The notes under the pieces: generated by a model | Told to the model about the DNA's origin: nothing | What the model saw: the letters and a program-made list of their open reading frames with translations, nothing else | The model's database searches: none | Shown: one piece after another, positions 45,779 to 55,440 of the stretch | How the letters are laid out: every line of letters begins with the position of its first letter | Position numbering within the stretch: the first letter of the stretch is position 1 | Translations under genes and position numbers: made by a program | Assembly: GCA_029244725.1 (NCBI GenBank) | Contig: JAQWQJ010000097.1 | Location: 1 to 64,000 of the forward strand | Length of the DNA stretch: 64,000 nt | Origin: Paracoccaceae bacterium | GTDB taxonomy: Bacteria > Pseudomonadota > Alphaproteobacteria > Rhodobacterales > Rhodobacteraceae | Direction of reading: 5' to 3'

Positions 45779-46927
45779 ATGAGCGAAAAGCGCAATATCT
45801 TTGAAGAAGTTGGCGACAATCACAACGCAAAGCCGGCCGCAAACCCTGGCTTAATAGACAAGGGTAACTCGGGCGCGCGGCGCGGCATTCGGGTCTGGCT
45901 AATGGTTCTGTTTGCCATGGTCGTTGCGATGATCGTTGTCGGTGGTTTGACGCGACTGACGGACAGCGGACTGTCGATCACGGAATGGAAGCCTGTCACC
46001 GGTGCTATGCCGCCTATGAATGAAGCAGCTTGGCAGGAAGAGTTTGAAAAGTATCAAGCGATCCCGGAATATCAGTTGCAAAACAAAGGGATGACGCTGA
46101 GCGAATTTCAATTCATCTACTGGTGGGAATGGGGCCACCGTCAATTGGGACGCACAATTGGGTTGGTTTGGTTCCTTGGATACCTTGGGTTTGCAGCTAC
46201 GAAACGCGTTCCGACAGGCTGGCATCAGCGGTTGATTTTGATCGGCGCTCTTGGGGGGTTGCAGGGCGCAGTTGGCTGGTGGATGGTTTCGTCTGGCTTG
46301 CAAGGATCGATGCTGGATGTCGCGAGCTATCGTTTGGCTATCCATCTTGGACTGGCGTTCATTATTCTGGGCTACATCGCTTGGTATGTTCTGTTGCTAG
46401 GACGGGAAGAGCGTGATTTGCTTCAGGCGCGGCGCGGAAAAGAAGGCCGCCAGTTTGGGTTGGCAACAGGTTTGCTACACTTCGCTTTCCTACAAATTCT
46501 GATTGGCGCATTGGTGGCCGGCATTGATGCTGGTCGAAACTATCCCGATTGGCCCTTGATGGCGGGCGGGTTCCTTCCGCCAGATATTTTTGCATTCGAA
46601 CCATGGTGGCGGAACTTTTTTGAGAATGACGGTCTTGTGCAGTTCATGCATCGTATGGCTGGTTATTTATTATTCATCTTTGCCATCGTCGTTTGGCGAC
46701 GTGGCGCGAAATCAGCGCATGCACATACACGATTTGCCTTTAACGCAGTTATGGCGATGATAACGCTACAGATGGTTTTGGGCATTGCGACCGTTCTCTA
46801 TTCCGCACCGCTTGAGATTGCGATTGTGCATCAGATCGGGGCAATTATTACTTGGGTTCTGATTTTGAGGGCGCGGTATCTTTCTGCCTATCCAATCCAA
46901 CAAAGCATTCGAGGAGCAGCGTCATGA
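45779..46927 (+). CDS. ctaA: Heme A synthase CtaA
   Basis: The 382-residue inner-membrane protein has about eight spans. It contains VGGLTRLTDSGLSITEWKPVTGAMPP, then FIYWWEWGHRQLGRTIGL and a C-terminal MHRMAGYLLF, which supply the conserved histidines of alphaproteobacterial (type 2) CtaA. It oxidises the heme O methyl group to form heme A for cytochrome oxidase. The gene overlaps the next as ATGA. Confidence 0.95.
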   Translation: MSEKRNIFEEVGDNHNAKPAANPGLIDKGNSGARRGIRVWLMVLFAMVVAMIVVGGLTRLTDSGLSITEWKPVTGAMPPMNEAAWQEEFEKYQAIPEYQLQNKGMTLSEFQFIYWWEWGHRQLGRTIGLVWFLGYLGFAATKRVPTGWHQRLILIGALGGLQGAVGWWMVSSGLQGSMLDVASYRLAIHLGLAFIILGYIAWYVLLLGREERDLLQARRGKEGRQFGLATGLLHFAFLQILIGALVAGIDAGRNYPDWPLMAGGFLPPDIFAFEPWWRNFFENDGLVQFMHRMAGYLLFIFAIVVWRRGAKSAHAHTRFAFNAVMAMITLQMVLGIATVLYSAPLEIAIVHQIGAIITWVLILRARYLSAYPIQQSIRGAAS

Positions 46928-48399
46928 GCGCATACACTGAATTGGTTGCCTATCAACGCGAAACCGAGGCGCTTGGCCAGGTTATGGGACGATTGGGCTG
47001 GGATCAGGAAACTGTGATGCCTCGAGGCGCTGGTGAACAACGCGCCGAGGAAATGGCCGCGTTAGAGGGCGTCCTGCATGCGCGTCGTGTTGACCCGCGT
47101 ATGGGTGACTGGTTGGACAAGATTGAGGACGCTGATCTGGACCCCGTTGGTCAGGCCACGATGCGGATTGTTCGCAAGGACTATGCCCGTAACACTAAGG
47201 TTCCGGGTGAGTTGGCCTCAGAAATTGCAAGAACTGTCAGTAAAGCTCAAGGCGTTTGGGCCGAAGCACGCGCGAATGAGGACGTATCGGCGTTTCTGCC
47301 TGTCTTGAAGACCGTGATTGATCTGCGCCAACAAGAAGGCGCTGCAATTTCTGATGGTGGGGACACCTATGATGCATTGCTGCAGGATTATGAACCCGGT
47401 GGATCGGCAACAGAACTTTCTTCGATGTTTGATGCAATGCGACCACGACTTGTTGCCCTGCGTGATGAGATTTGGCAGCGGCCAGAACCAAAAGGCGTGA
47501 CCGGATCATTTGATGTAGACGCGCAAATGGCGCTGTCTGACAAGCTGTCGAATGCGTTCGGCTATGACCGTGAAATGGGCCGGATCGACAAAGCGGTTCA
47601 CCCGTTTAGTTCGGGTTCTGGTCAGGACGTTCGCATTACGACGCGCACATCGGACGACGATCCGTTCAACTGCATCTATTCGACCATCCACGAAGTTGGG
47701 CATGCCACATACGAACAATCCATCAATAACGACTATCTGCTGACCCCTCTGGGAGCAGGAGTTTCGATGGGTGTTCACGAAAGCCAAAGCCGCATTTATG
47801 AGAATCAACTTGGACGGTCTCGTGCCTTTACCGGTTGGTTGTTCGGCGAGATGAAAGACAGCTTCGGAGATTTTGGTATTTCAACCGAAGATGATTTCTA
47901 TGCGGCCGTGAACCGTGTTGGAAAAGGCTATATCCGAACGGAATCTGATGAGGTTCAGTATAACTTGCATATTCTGCTCAGGTTCGACCTTGAGCGTGCT
48001 TTAATGTCGGGTGACCTGCAAGTTAACGATCTTGAGGCTGCTTGGAACGACCGATTCAAATCTGACTTTGGCTATGCGGTCGACAAGCCTTCGAACGGGT
48101 GTTTGCAGGATGTGCATTGGTCCGTCGGCTTGTTTGGGTATTTCCCGACCTATAGCCTCGGCAATGTTTACGCGGGCTGTCTTTATGAAGCGTTGCGCGA
48201 TGCGGTGCCTCAGCTTGATGATCAATTGGCGCAAGGGAATACGCAACCGGCATTGGCATGGCTTCGCGATAGCCTTCAAACGCACGGTGGCTTGCGCGCA
48301 CCAAAAGATACCATCGCCCATGCGTGTGGATTTGAACCAAGCGCAGAACCATTGCTGAAATACACTGAGAAGAAATTCTCAAACATCTACGGATTGTAA
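46924..48399 (+). CDS. M32 family carboxypeptidase (Taq type)
   Basis: The 491-residue metallopeptidase starts AYTELVAYQRETEALGQVMGRLGWDQETVMP. It has the zinc site HEVGHATYEQ (HEXXH) with the third ligand in GVHESQSRIYENQLGRS and the M32 motif CIYSTIHEVGH. It removes C-terminal residues from peptides. The ATG at 46924 overlaps the ctaA stop; a longer reading would lie within ctaA. A terminator follows at once. Confidence 0.94.
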   Translation: MSAYTELVAYQRETEALGQVMGRLGWDQETVMPRGAGEQRAEEMAALEGVLHARRVDPRMGDWLDKIEDADLDPVGQATMRIVRKDYARNTKVPGELASEIARTVSKAQGVWAEARANEDVSAFLPVLKTVIDLRQQEGAAISDGGDTYDALLQDYEPGGSATELSSMFDAMRPRLVALRDEIWQRPEPKGVTGSFDVDAQMALSDKLSNAFGYDREMGRIDKAVHPFSSGSGQDVRITTRTSDDDPFNCIYSTIHEVGHATYEQSINNDYLLTPLGAGVSMGVHESQSRIYENQLGRSRAFTGWLFGEMKDSFGDFGISTEDDFYAAVNRVGKGYIRTESDEVQYNLHILLRFDLERALMSGDLQVNDLEAAWNDRFKSDFGYAVDKPSNGCLQDVHWSVGLFGYFPTYSLGNVYAGCLYEALRDAVPQLDDQLAQGNTQPALAWLRDSLQTHGGLRAPKDTIAHACGFEPSAEPLLKYTEKKFSNIYGL

Positions 48400-48401
48400 G
48401 G

Positions 48402-48427
48402 AAAGGGGCCAAGCGGCCCCTTTTTTA
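48402..48427. terminator. Terminator between the carboxypeptidase and the barrel protein
   Basis: AAAGGGGCC and GGCCCCTTTTTT form a hairpin with a four-base loop (AAGC). It lies between two convergent genes; the A-run on the left side may let it serve both. Confidence 0.92.
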
Positions 48428-49153
48428 TGGGAACCTGAAGTCAGAACCGAAGGTGTTTGTCACGCTATTGCGCTGTGGATACAGAAGACCATTTCGATCC
48501 ACGTTTAACTTGGCGCCAATTGTGATTGAAAGCCCGTCATCATAAGGGGCCCAAGCTTGCTTACGGTTCCAAGAAGCCAATTCGCCGTTGAGCGTCACGC
48601 CATTTGGCATTTCATATTCAATGCCGGCGCCGACGATTGTGGTGAACACATCAAGATTGTCGTTGTCGCGCATCAAGCCACGGCCAACCAAGGTCAGATA
48701 GTCGCTTGCAGGCATTCTGATCTCAGCACCAAAGGCGACGTTATCCGATGCTGGAAAGCCGTCATCGCCATTCTTGCCGCCAAAGACCGCGATAGATCCG
48801 CTTTCAATCGAGTATTCAAACTCAAAGCCGTGGTAAACGAAATCGCTGGCCTCAAAGTGAAACTCTTCCCAGCCAGCATATCCACCGATCCGAAACTCAG
48901 GTGTCAGAAAGTATGAGGCGTGAAAACCGACTGAGTTATCGTTGTGTGAGCCATCACTTAAACGCGTGATGGCTGTATCTGCCTGAATGGTTGTTGAATT
49001 GTTGAACTGATACGCAAATGACGCAGCAGCCTTGTGAGTGTAGGCAGAACTGGACGAGTCCTGCGCCCTGTGGAATTCAAGATTGTATGCAGTTTCATCC
49101 GCAACGACCGTACCAGAAATCAGGGCAAGCGGCAACAAGAGTAGTTTTTTCAT
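48425..49153 (-). CDS. Probable outer-membrane beta-barrel protein
   Basis: The 242-residue protein has a clear signal peptide (MKKLLLLPLALISGTVVA, cut before DE) and alternating hydrophobic strands such as SVGFHASYFLTPEFRIGGYAGW, as in small porin-like barrels. I do not recognise a specific family. It is a single gene between two terminator or promoter regions; AGGAGAGA precedes the ATG. The stop falls inside the terminator hairpin's T-run. Confidence 0.68.
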   Translation of the reverse strand: MKKLLLLPLALISGTVVADETAYNLEFHRAQDSSSSAYTHKAAASFAYQFNNSTTIQADTAITRLSDGSHNDNSVGFHASYFLTPEFRIGGYAGWEEFHFEASDFVYHGFEFEYSIESGSIAVFGGKNGDDGFPASDNVAFGAEIRMPASDYLTLVGRGLMRDNDNLDVFTTIVGAGIEYEMPNGVTLNGELASWNRKQAWAPYDDGLSITIGAKLNVDRNGLLYPQRNSVTNTFGSDFRFP

Positions 49154-49197
49154 AGCTCTCTCCTCAATTTGATGCCGCGCATTCTAGGCGCGACTTT

Positions 49198-51936
49198 TTA
49201 TTCTTCTTCTGCTTCGTCTTCATCGCCTTGGTCTGCAATCCATGCGACCGAGACTACTTCTTCACCTTTACCAGTATTAAAGACCTTCACGCCACCTGCG
49301 CTGCGTGAACGGAATGAAATGCCTTCGACAGGAACCCGGATCGACTGGCCCTTTGAGGTTGCCAGCATGATCTGATCGTCCATTTCAACAGGGAATGAAG
49401 CTACCAATTCGCCGCCACGCATGGCTTTGTCCATTGCAGCAACGCCCATGCCGCCACGCCCACGAACGGGGTAGTCGTGGCTTGAGCTGAGTTTGCCAGC
49501 GCCCTGAGCAGTGATTGTCAGGATCAGGTTTTCCGCGGCTGACATTTCGGCGTAGCGTTCTTGTGACAATGCCATGTTTTCAACGGCTTCCTCGTCATTG
49601 TCGCTTGCATCGTCGGCCAACCCAGCCACTGCGCGGCGCATTTTTAGATAGGCGACACGCTCTTCTGGAGAGGCTTCTGAATGGCGGATCATCGACATCG
49701 AGACGACGATATCATCGCCCGACAGTCGAATACCGCGCACACCTGTTGATTCACGAGAGTTAAAGACCCGCAAATCCGTGGTCTTAAAGCGGATTGCACG
49801 CCCAGAGTTCGTGAACAACATGACGTCATCGTCTTCAGAACAAATTCGCGCATTGACCAGTTTAACCGAGCCATCCTCGGGTAGTTTCATCGCGATTTTG
49901 CCGTTGCGACGCACATTCGTGAAGTCAGAAAGACGATTGCGACGTACATCGCCACCAGTCGTCGCAAAGACGATCTGAAGGTTTTCCCATTCCTCATCAG
50001 GCACATCAACTGGCATGATCGCAGCGATAGAAACGCCGCTTGGGATCGGTAGAATGTTTACGATTGCCTTACCTTTTGCCGTACGCCCACCAAGCGGCAG
50101 ACGCCAAGTCTTCAACTTGTAAACCATGCCGTCAGTCGTGAAGAACAAAAGCTGCGTATGTGTGTTGGCCACGAACAACGTTGTTACAACGTCATCATCC
50201 TTGGTCGACATGCCGCTGAGACCTTTGCCGCCACGTTTTTGGGCGCGGAAATCAGCAAGGGCCGTGCGTTTAATGTAACCGGACTGAGTGACCGTAACGA
50301 CCATGTCTTCACGCTCGATCAGGTCTTCGTCTTCCATGTCGCCCGACCAATCGACAATCTCGGTGCGGCGGTCGACGGCAAAGTTTGCACGCACTTCACG
50401 CAGCTCGTCCGAGATTATTCCCATGATCCGCTCGCGAGAGCCGAGAATCGTCAGGTATTCTTTGATCTTACCAGCAAGTTCTTGCAGCTCATCCGTGACT
50501 TCCTTGACGCCAATTTGCGTTAGGCGTTGCAACCGAAGCTCTAGGATCGCGCGGGCTTGGGTTTCAGACAGGTAATAGGTGCCATCTTCATTAACAGTGT
50601 GGCCTGGATCGTCGATCAGACGAATATACTCTGCAATGTCTGACGCAGGCCAACGGCGGTTCATCAGTTTATGGCGGGCCTCGGCTGCATCGGCAGATGC
50701 ACGGATCGTCGCGACGACCTCATCAACGTTCGAAACTGCAACGGCCAAACCACAAAGGATGTGGCTGCGTTCGCGTGCTTTGCGCAATTCAAATGCAGTC
50801 CGGCGGGCAACAACCTCTTCGCGGAAATCGATAAAACACGAAAGGAAGCGATGAAGGGTCAACGTTTCGGGACGTCCACCGTTAAGCGCTAACATGTTGC
50901 AACCAAACGAAGTTTGCATCGGAGTAAAGCGGAACAGTTGGTTCAATACCACGTCCGGCGTTGCATCGCGCTTAAGCTCAACAACAACACGCACACCATT
51001 GCGATCAGATTCGTCTTGAACGTGAGCAACAGATTCAATCCGCTTATCACGCGCAGCCTCAGCAATCTTTTCAATCATTGAGGATTTGTTCACCTGATAC
51101 GGGATCTCATCGACAACGATTGCGTAACGGTCTTTGCGAATTTCTTCGATATGCGTTTTTGAACGTATAATGACGCTGCCACGCCCCTCAAGGTAGGCTT
51201 TACGCGCACCAGAACGGCCCAACATAATTCCGCCGGTCGGAAAATCAGGACCGGGGACGTAATGTATCAGATCCTCTGACGACAAATCAGGGTTGTCGAT
51301 TAATGCTAGCGTCGCGTCGACAATTTCACCCAGATTGTGCGGCGGAATGTTCGTCGCCATGCCGACTGCAATACCACCCGCACCATTGACCAGCATGTTG
51401 GGGAAGCGGGCAGGCAGAACCGAAGGCTCTTGGTCTTTGCCATCGTAGTTGTCTTGAAAATCAACCGTGTCTTTTTCAATATCCGCCAACAACGCGCTGG
51501 CAGGTTTGTCCATTCGCACTTCGGTATAACGCATGGCGGCCGGGTTATCGCCATCCATGGATCCAAAGTTACCCTGACCATCAAGCAAGGGCAGCGACAT
51601 CGAGAAATCCTGAGCCATCCGAACAAGGGCATCATAGATCGCGCTATCGCCGTGTGGGTGATATTTACCCATTACATCGCCAACCGGACGCGCAGACTTG
51701 CGATAGGACTTGTCGTGCGAATTTCCAGTCTCATGCATAGCATAGAGAATGCGTCGGTGAACTGGTTTCAGGCCATCGCGTAGGTCGGGAATAGCACGAC
51801 TGACAATCACGCTCATCGCGTAATCCAGATAAGACGTTTTCATCTCATCTTCGATTGAGACCGTAGGACCGTCGTAAACAGCGCGTTTAGGAAGGTTTTC
51901 GTCAGTGTTTTCGGGCGTTTCGGGGGTGTCGCTCAA
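49198..51936 (-). CDS. gyrA: DNA gyrase subunit A
   Basis: The 912-residue protein starts with the usual [32 protein letters not shown] and has the catalytic tyrosine 137 in [10 protein letters not shown]. Six beta-pinwheel repeats make up the C-terminus, with the GyrA box QKRGGKGL, and it ends in an acidic tail. It negatively supercoils DNA together with GyrB. In the quinolone region, [12 protein letters not shown] keeps Ser98 and Asp102 (E. coli 83 and 87), the sensitive form. Confidence 0.97.
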   Translation of the reverse strand: MSDTPETPENTDENLPKRAVYDGPTVSIEDEMKTSYLDYAMSVIVSRAIPDLRDGLKPVHRRILYAMHETGNSHDKSYRKSARPVGDVMGKYHPHGDSAIYDALVRMAQDFSMSLPLLDGQGNFGSMDGDNPAAMRYTEVRMDKPASALLADIEKDTVDFQDNYDGKDQEPSVLPARFPNMLVNGAGGIAVGMATNIPPHNLGEIVDATLALIDNPDLSSEDLIHYVPGPDFPTGGIMLGRSGARKAYLEGRGSVIIRSKTHIEEIRKDRYAIVVDEIPYQVNKSSMIEKIAEAARDKRIESVAHVQDESDRNGVRVVVELKRDATPDVVLNQLFRFTPMQTSFGCNMLALNGGRPETLTLHRFLSCFIDFREEVVARRTAFELRKARERSHILCGLAVAVSNVDEVVATIRASADAAEARHKLMNRRWPASDIAEYIRLIDDPGHTVNEDGTYYLSETQARAILELRLQRLTQIGVKEVTDELQELAGKIKEYLTILGSRERIMGIISDELREVRANFAVDRRTEIVDWSGDMEDEDLIEREDMVVTVTQSGYIKRTALADFRAQKRGGKGLSGMSTKDDDVVTTLFVANTHTQLLFFTTDGMVYKLKTWRLPLGGRTAKGKAIVNILPIPSGVSIAAIMPVDVPDEEWENLQIVFATTGGDVRRNRLSDFTNVRRNGKIAMKLPEDGSVKLVNARICSEDDDVMLFTNSGRAIRFKTTDLRVFNSRESTGVRGIRLSGDDIVVSMSMIRHSEASPEERVAYLKMRRAVAGLADDASDNDEEAVENMALSQERYAEMSAAENLILTITAQGAGKLSSSHDYPVRGRGGMGVAAMDKAMRGGELVASFPVEMDDQIMLATSKGQSIRVPVEGISFRSRSAGGVKVFNTGKGEEVVSVAWIADQGDEDEAEEE

Positions 51937-52036
51937 CAGCTCTGCCTTGTTGGTTATTTACCACTATATTTTGTTAACCTGACTATATCAGAGGCAGGAT
52001 ATAGGGCGCAATGGCAGATGTTAGCGGGTTTGGTCC

Positions 52037-52498
52037 TTAGAACGGGCTGCGGGCCGCCCGTAGCCAGAAAATCACCAAAATTCCAGAAATTACGGCGTTC
52101 CAACTGGCCATAGACAACCCAAACATTGCCCAAGCAACCTGGTCGCACATGACGAGCTTAGGACCTGCGATCGACAATAGATCAGCGCCCGTCATCGAGC
52201 CCATATCAAGACCGCCGCCAGTGCAGCTTTTGGGACCTTCCCACCAGTCGCGTTCAACACCCGTGTGGAACATGCCGATGCCCATCGTTGTGGCTGATGC
52301 CAGCACGCCAAGCCAAGCCATCCAAGGCATGCCAAGAAGCGCAATCACGCCAATAACAATCGCCGCCATATGCGGCCAACGCTGCCAGAAACACATCTGG
52401 CATGGGGGATACCCACCAATATACTGAAAGCCCCAAGCGCCCAGCATCATCGCCAATGAGCCAAGCGTCGCGAGGATAATCCAGCCGTTTCGAGTCAT
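52037..52498 (-). CDS. dsbB: Disulfide bond formation protein B
   Basis: The 153-residue membrane protein has four spans, the quinone-coupled CQMC pair in YPPCQMCFWQRWPH, and further cysteines in KSCTGGG and VMCDQV. DsbB reoxidises DsbA in the periplasm. It starts within the stop of the upstream YqaA-type gene (ATGA), so the two are cotranslated. Confidence 0.9.
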   Translation of the reverse strand: MTRNGWIILATLGSLAMMLGAWGFQYIGGYPPCQMCFWQRWPHMAAIVIGVIALLGMPWMAWLGVLASATTMGIGMFHTGVERDWWEGPKSCTGGGLDMGSMTGADLLSIAGPKLVMCDQVAWAMFGLSMASWNAVISGILVIFWLRAARSPF

Positions 52499-53073
52499 AT
52501 AAATTTCACCAGATAGAAGCCGCCTACCAGTAGAGCGACGAATAGCACGAACATTAAACCAAGTCGTTTCTCGATGAAATCACGAATCGGTTCGCCAAAT
52601 TTCCAGAGAAGGGCAGCCACGATGTAAAAGCGCAGGGCGCGGGCGATAATGGCAGTTGAAATGAATATCCAAATTGGCATCGCGGTCCACCCAGACAGGA
52701 TCGTAATGACCTTGAACGGGAAGGGGGTGACGCCAGCGCCAAGGACGGCCCAGAATCCAAAATCGTTGAAACGATCGTTGAATTCCATGACGGCATGTTC
52801 TTTGCCAAGGCTTTCCAAGATTGGCGCGCCGATGCTTTCATAAAAGAATGCGCCAATAGTGTATCCCAAAATTCCGCCAGCGACCGAGGCCACAAGCGCC
52901 ACTGTCGCAATCCACCAAGCCCTCTTGGGTTGCGCTAAAATCAATGGGATCATCAAAACATCTGGTGGAATTGGAAAAACCGAAGCCTCAATAAAGGCGA
53001 TAAAAGCCAAAGCCCAAATTGCGCGAGGGTGCGCCGCTAGGTTCATTGTCCAGTCATAAAGAGCTTTGATCAT
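52495..53073 (-). CDS. YqaA/DedA-type membrane protein
   Basis: The 192-residue protein has the DedA-like pattern: FIAFIEASVFPIPPDVLMIPL, then GGILGYTIGAFFYE and FKVITILSGWTAMPIW. It has about five hydrophobic segments. Members of the superfamily are membrane transporters or scramblases; the substrate of YqaA proteins is not settled. The ATG at 53073 gives the usual start (MIKALYDW); an upstream ATG at 53088 is possible. It is coupled to dsbB. Confidence 0.85.
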   Translation of the reverse strand: MIKALYDWTMNLAAHPRAIWALAFIAFIEASVFPIPPDVLMIPLILAQPKRAWWIATVALVASVAGGILGYTIGAFFYESIGAPILESLGKEHAVMEFNDRFNDFGFWAVLGAGVTPFPFKVITILSGWTAMPIWIFISTAIIARALRFYIVAALLWKFGEPIRDFIEKRLGLMFVLFVALLVGGFYLVKFI

Positions 53074-53272
53074 ATTACTTGGTCCCAAAAAATGCTGTCT
53101 CTCCTTTAAAGCAGGAATGCCGTTTAGAAAACCTTCAAGACGGGCGCAAAGGTCGTGTTTCGTTCGCGCAAAAATTCCTAGTCATATTCGAAAGTCGTGG
53201 CTTTACCTCAGCGCGAATCTTCACTAACACAGCGCCTACGCCGAGACTCGCTAAGTTGAGCCTCATTAGCGT

Positions 53273-53321
53273 GCCCAAGTGGCGGAATGGTAGACGCAGG
53301 GGATTCAAAATCCTCCCCCAT
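53273..53321 (+). pseudogene. tRNA-Leu (CAA), 5' half only
   Basis: GCCCAAGTGG begins a leucine tRNA, with D-arm GCGGAATGGTAGACGC and anticodon arm GGGGATTCAAAATCCTC (anticodon CAA). The sequence then departs: there is no variable arm, no T-arm GGTTCGAATCC and no CTTGGGC acceptor strand in the following 300 bases. The gene cannot make a tRNA as it stands. The break is just past the anticodon stem, which suggests disruption by insertion or recombination. Confidence 0.72.
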
Positions 53322-53670
53322 ATGCGTAATAATAACCATAAACATAGCTAAAACAGATACTCTCTAGAAATAGTAGACGTTTGGTAGGCAAAATTCCTGA
53401 AGTCAAAGGTCGATTAATCATAGCGACCAACCAAAACTAAATCTTTGTATCGGGTGCGTAGCTCAAAACCAGCCCAATCGGAATCGTTTGGCTATGATTC
53501 CTGGGGTCCCATGCATCTTGGGTGAGTGCGCCGAGGTAACATCTTTAAGGTGATCCCTAATCAGTGGAAGTTGTGTGAGTAGAGGTCAGATTGAGTAGGG
53601 TTTCCGTACCTTTCTAAGACCCTCATCTCTGGTAGACTGTTCTTAAATAAATCACTTCAGGGTGCCTAAG
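53322..53670. other. Gene-free start of the accessory islet
   Basis: About 350 bases after the broken tRNA-Leu contain no convincing reading frame, RNA gene or terminator. CTTGGGT at 53516-53522 is similar to the missing tRNA acceptor strand but has no T-arm before it, so I give it no weight. Confidence 0.45.
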
Positions 53671-54384
53671 ATGACATTACTTCGTTCACTTCTTCTCTCT
53701 CTGGCACTCGTGTTCTCCACGGGTACTGTTGCTGTATTCCAAGACTTCGAAAGAGGTTTGGGGGCTTATCAGGATGGTGATTACGCAACTGCCCTGCAGG
53801 AATGGAGACCGTTAGCTGAACAAGGCGTTGCCCAAGCTCAATACAATCTGGGTTTGATGTACGACAATGGCTGGGGTGTTCCACAGGACTATCAAGAAGC
53901 CGTTAAGTGGTTCCGCCTAGCCGCTGAACAAGGTGATGCCTTAGCTCAATACAATCTGGGTACAATTTACATAAATGGAAGCGGAGTGCTTCAGGAATAT
54001 CAAGAAGCCGCTAAGTGGTTTCGTCTAGCTGCTGATCAAGGCCTTGCAGAAGCTCAAAACAGTCTAGGCCAAATGTATAGAAATGGCCTCGCATTTTCGA
54101 AAGACGACCAAAAATCTGTTAGCTGGTACCGTCTAGCCGCTGAACAAGGTCTTGCCATTGCTCAATTTAATCTGGGCGTGATGTTCTACGATGGGAGGGG
54201 TGTGCCGCAAGACCGTATAATTGCACACATGTGGTTTAACATTGCTTCAACTAATGGGTATGCAGACGCAGGTGCGATTAGGGACATCATATCAGAACTA
54301 ATGTCCTCTGCTGATATTTCCAAGGCCCAGAGTATGGCAAGACAGTGTATGGCGAGTAACTACGAGGACTGCGGTGGTGAATAG
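53671..54384 (+). CDS. Sel1-like repeat protein, exported
   Basis: The 237-residue protein has a signal peptide (LLRSLLLSLALVFSTGTVA) and then four to five Sel1 repeats with the pattern AQYNLGLMYDNGWGVPQDYQEAVKWFRLAAEQG, ending in a cysteine-containing tail (CMASNYEDC). Sel1 repeats form a helical solenoid for protein contacts, often in the periplasm. I use the ATG at 53671; a GTG three codons upstream is the alternative. It is the first gene of the islet next to the broken tRNA-Leu. Confidence 0.82.
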   Translation: MTLLRSLLLSLALVFSTGTVAVFQDFERGLGAYQDGDYATALQEWRPLAEQGVAQAQYNLGLMYDNGWGVPQDYQEAVKWFRLAAEQGDALAQYNLGTIYINGSGVLQEYQEAAKWFRLAADQGLAEAQNSLGQMYRNGLAFSKDDQKSVSWYRLAAEQGLAIAQFNLGVMFYDGRGVPQDRIIAHMWFNIASTNGYADAGAIRDIISELMSSADISKAQSMARQCMASNYEDCGGE

Positions 54385-54446
54385 GATCTAAAGGTCTCAC
54401 TTGGGTTGCACTCCCTCATGCCTTTAAGCGCCGATAGAACGAAGCC

Positions 54447-54704
54447 TTAGCCCTCACAAAAAGCCTGATATATTGTAGTATAGTCGGCAGCTAGACCGAC
54501 CGCCCAGCTGATACTTAATGCAGTCTCCTCGTCGTTTGGGTCCTCAGTAAGTTGAAGCCACATTGGGTTTGTAGTCATAAGCAGGAAATCAATTGCTTCG
54601 GAAATCTTGGTACAGCTTTCAAATTCATAACGCTTTTGTTCGGAACTTGCAGGCTGACTGAGAAAAACTAGAACTAAGGCTGACAGGGTTAGGGTGCGGA
54701 ACAC
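54447..54704 (-). CDS. Small exported protein, unknown
   Basis: The 85-residue protein has a signal peptide (TLTLSALVLVFLSQPASS) and a mature part of about 65 residues with two cysteines (FESCTK and YQAFCEG) that could form one disulfide. GGAGATC precedes the ATG. I do not recognise a family. It reads toward the Sel1-repeat gene and lies downstream of two other minus-strand genes. Confidence 0.6.
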   Translation of the reverse strand: MFRTLTLSALVLVFLSQPASSEQKRYEFESCTKISEAIDFLLMTTNPMWLQLTEDPNDEETALSISWAVGLAADYTTIYQAFCEG

Positions 54705-54783
54705 GGGAAAGATCTCCTGTTAAAATGTCTTTTTAGAAAGACCTGCATTTACTGGCATGTCCAGTATTTTTCAGAGGAAATTC

Positions 54784-55440
54784 CTAGGGACCCATCATTG
54801 GAGAGCCAAGTATAGTGCTGTCTCCAACGTCAATCTCTGACGGTTCTAGTAATCCTGAGAGCCGATCAACTTCAGGTTCGAGATCCAAAACATTATTGCC
54901 AATTTCAGAAGTATCCTCATCGTTGTCATCAAAAACGCCCTGCATCTGCAAGAGTAACAAAGCACCCAAAGCGGTATCAAACGTTGTTGCGCTGTAGGGT
55001 TTGGGCTTTGTAGGCATAACCAGTTGAGTAAACGGATCAATCTTGATGATTGCGTCGTCGCAGTAGATTTCTCCACTCAAGCGCAGTCCATTAATCATTA
55101 AATTCAAGCGTGCGACTGGGCCTCGCGAGTCCTCAAAAGTCCAAACCTCGGAAAAAGGTAACAAATTGGCCAATCCTGCCGACGTGATCGTATAAGTTTG
55201 TAGCCGACCAAGACACTTCTCAGAGTTTTCCAGCATCTCTCCCTTAAGACCATTTATGAACAAATTGGATATAAGTTCTGGAGCCTCATTAATTATCTCT
55301 TGTCCAGCCGATAAGCCGTCACCCGCCATAGTTAATGCATCAATTGGAGAAAGATTTTGCGCACTGGAACTCCCCGTGAAGCTGTAAAGCAATACAAAAT
55401 TGGCGAGAATAGACCTGACGCAATAAGCCAAATTCATCAC
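54784..55440 (-). CDS. Exported protein, unknown
   Basis: The 218-residue protein has a hydrophobic N-terminus ending in SSSAQ, like a cleaved signal peptide, and two further cysteines (SEKCLGR and IYCDDA) in the mature part. The C-terminal 60 residues are acidic and proline-poor (DDNDEDTSEIGNN, LEPEVDRLSGLLEPSEIDVGD). No family is recognised. The start touches the stop of the upstream RAMA-domain gene, suggesting one transcript. Confidence 0.6.
   Translation of the reverse strand: MMNLAYCVRSILANFVLLYSFTGSSSAQNLSPIDALTMAGDGLSAGQEIINEAPELISNLFINGLKGEMLENSEKCLGRLQTYTITSAGLANLLPFSEVWTFEDSRGPVARLNLMINGLRLSGEIYCDDAIIKIDPFTQLVMPTKPKPYSATTFDTALGALLLLQMQGVFDDNDEDTSEIGNNVLDLEPEVDRLSGLLEPSEIDVGDSTILGSPMMGP

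Noticed and set aside
49198-51936. Quinolone-resistance change in gyrA
   Set aside because: Residues equivalent to E. coli Ser83 and Asp87 are the sensitive forms (Ser98, Asp102).
53273-53560. tRNA-Leu interrupted by a group I intron
   Set aside because: The break is past the anticodon stem rather than in the loop, and no T-arm and acceptor strand follow within a plausible intron length.
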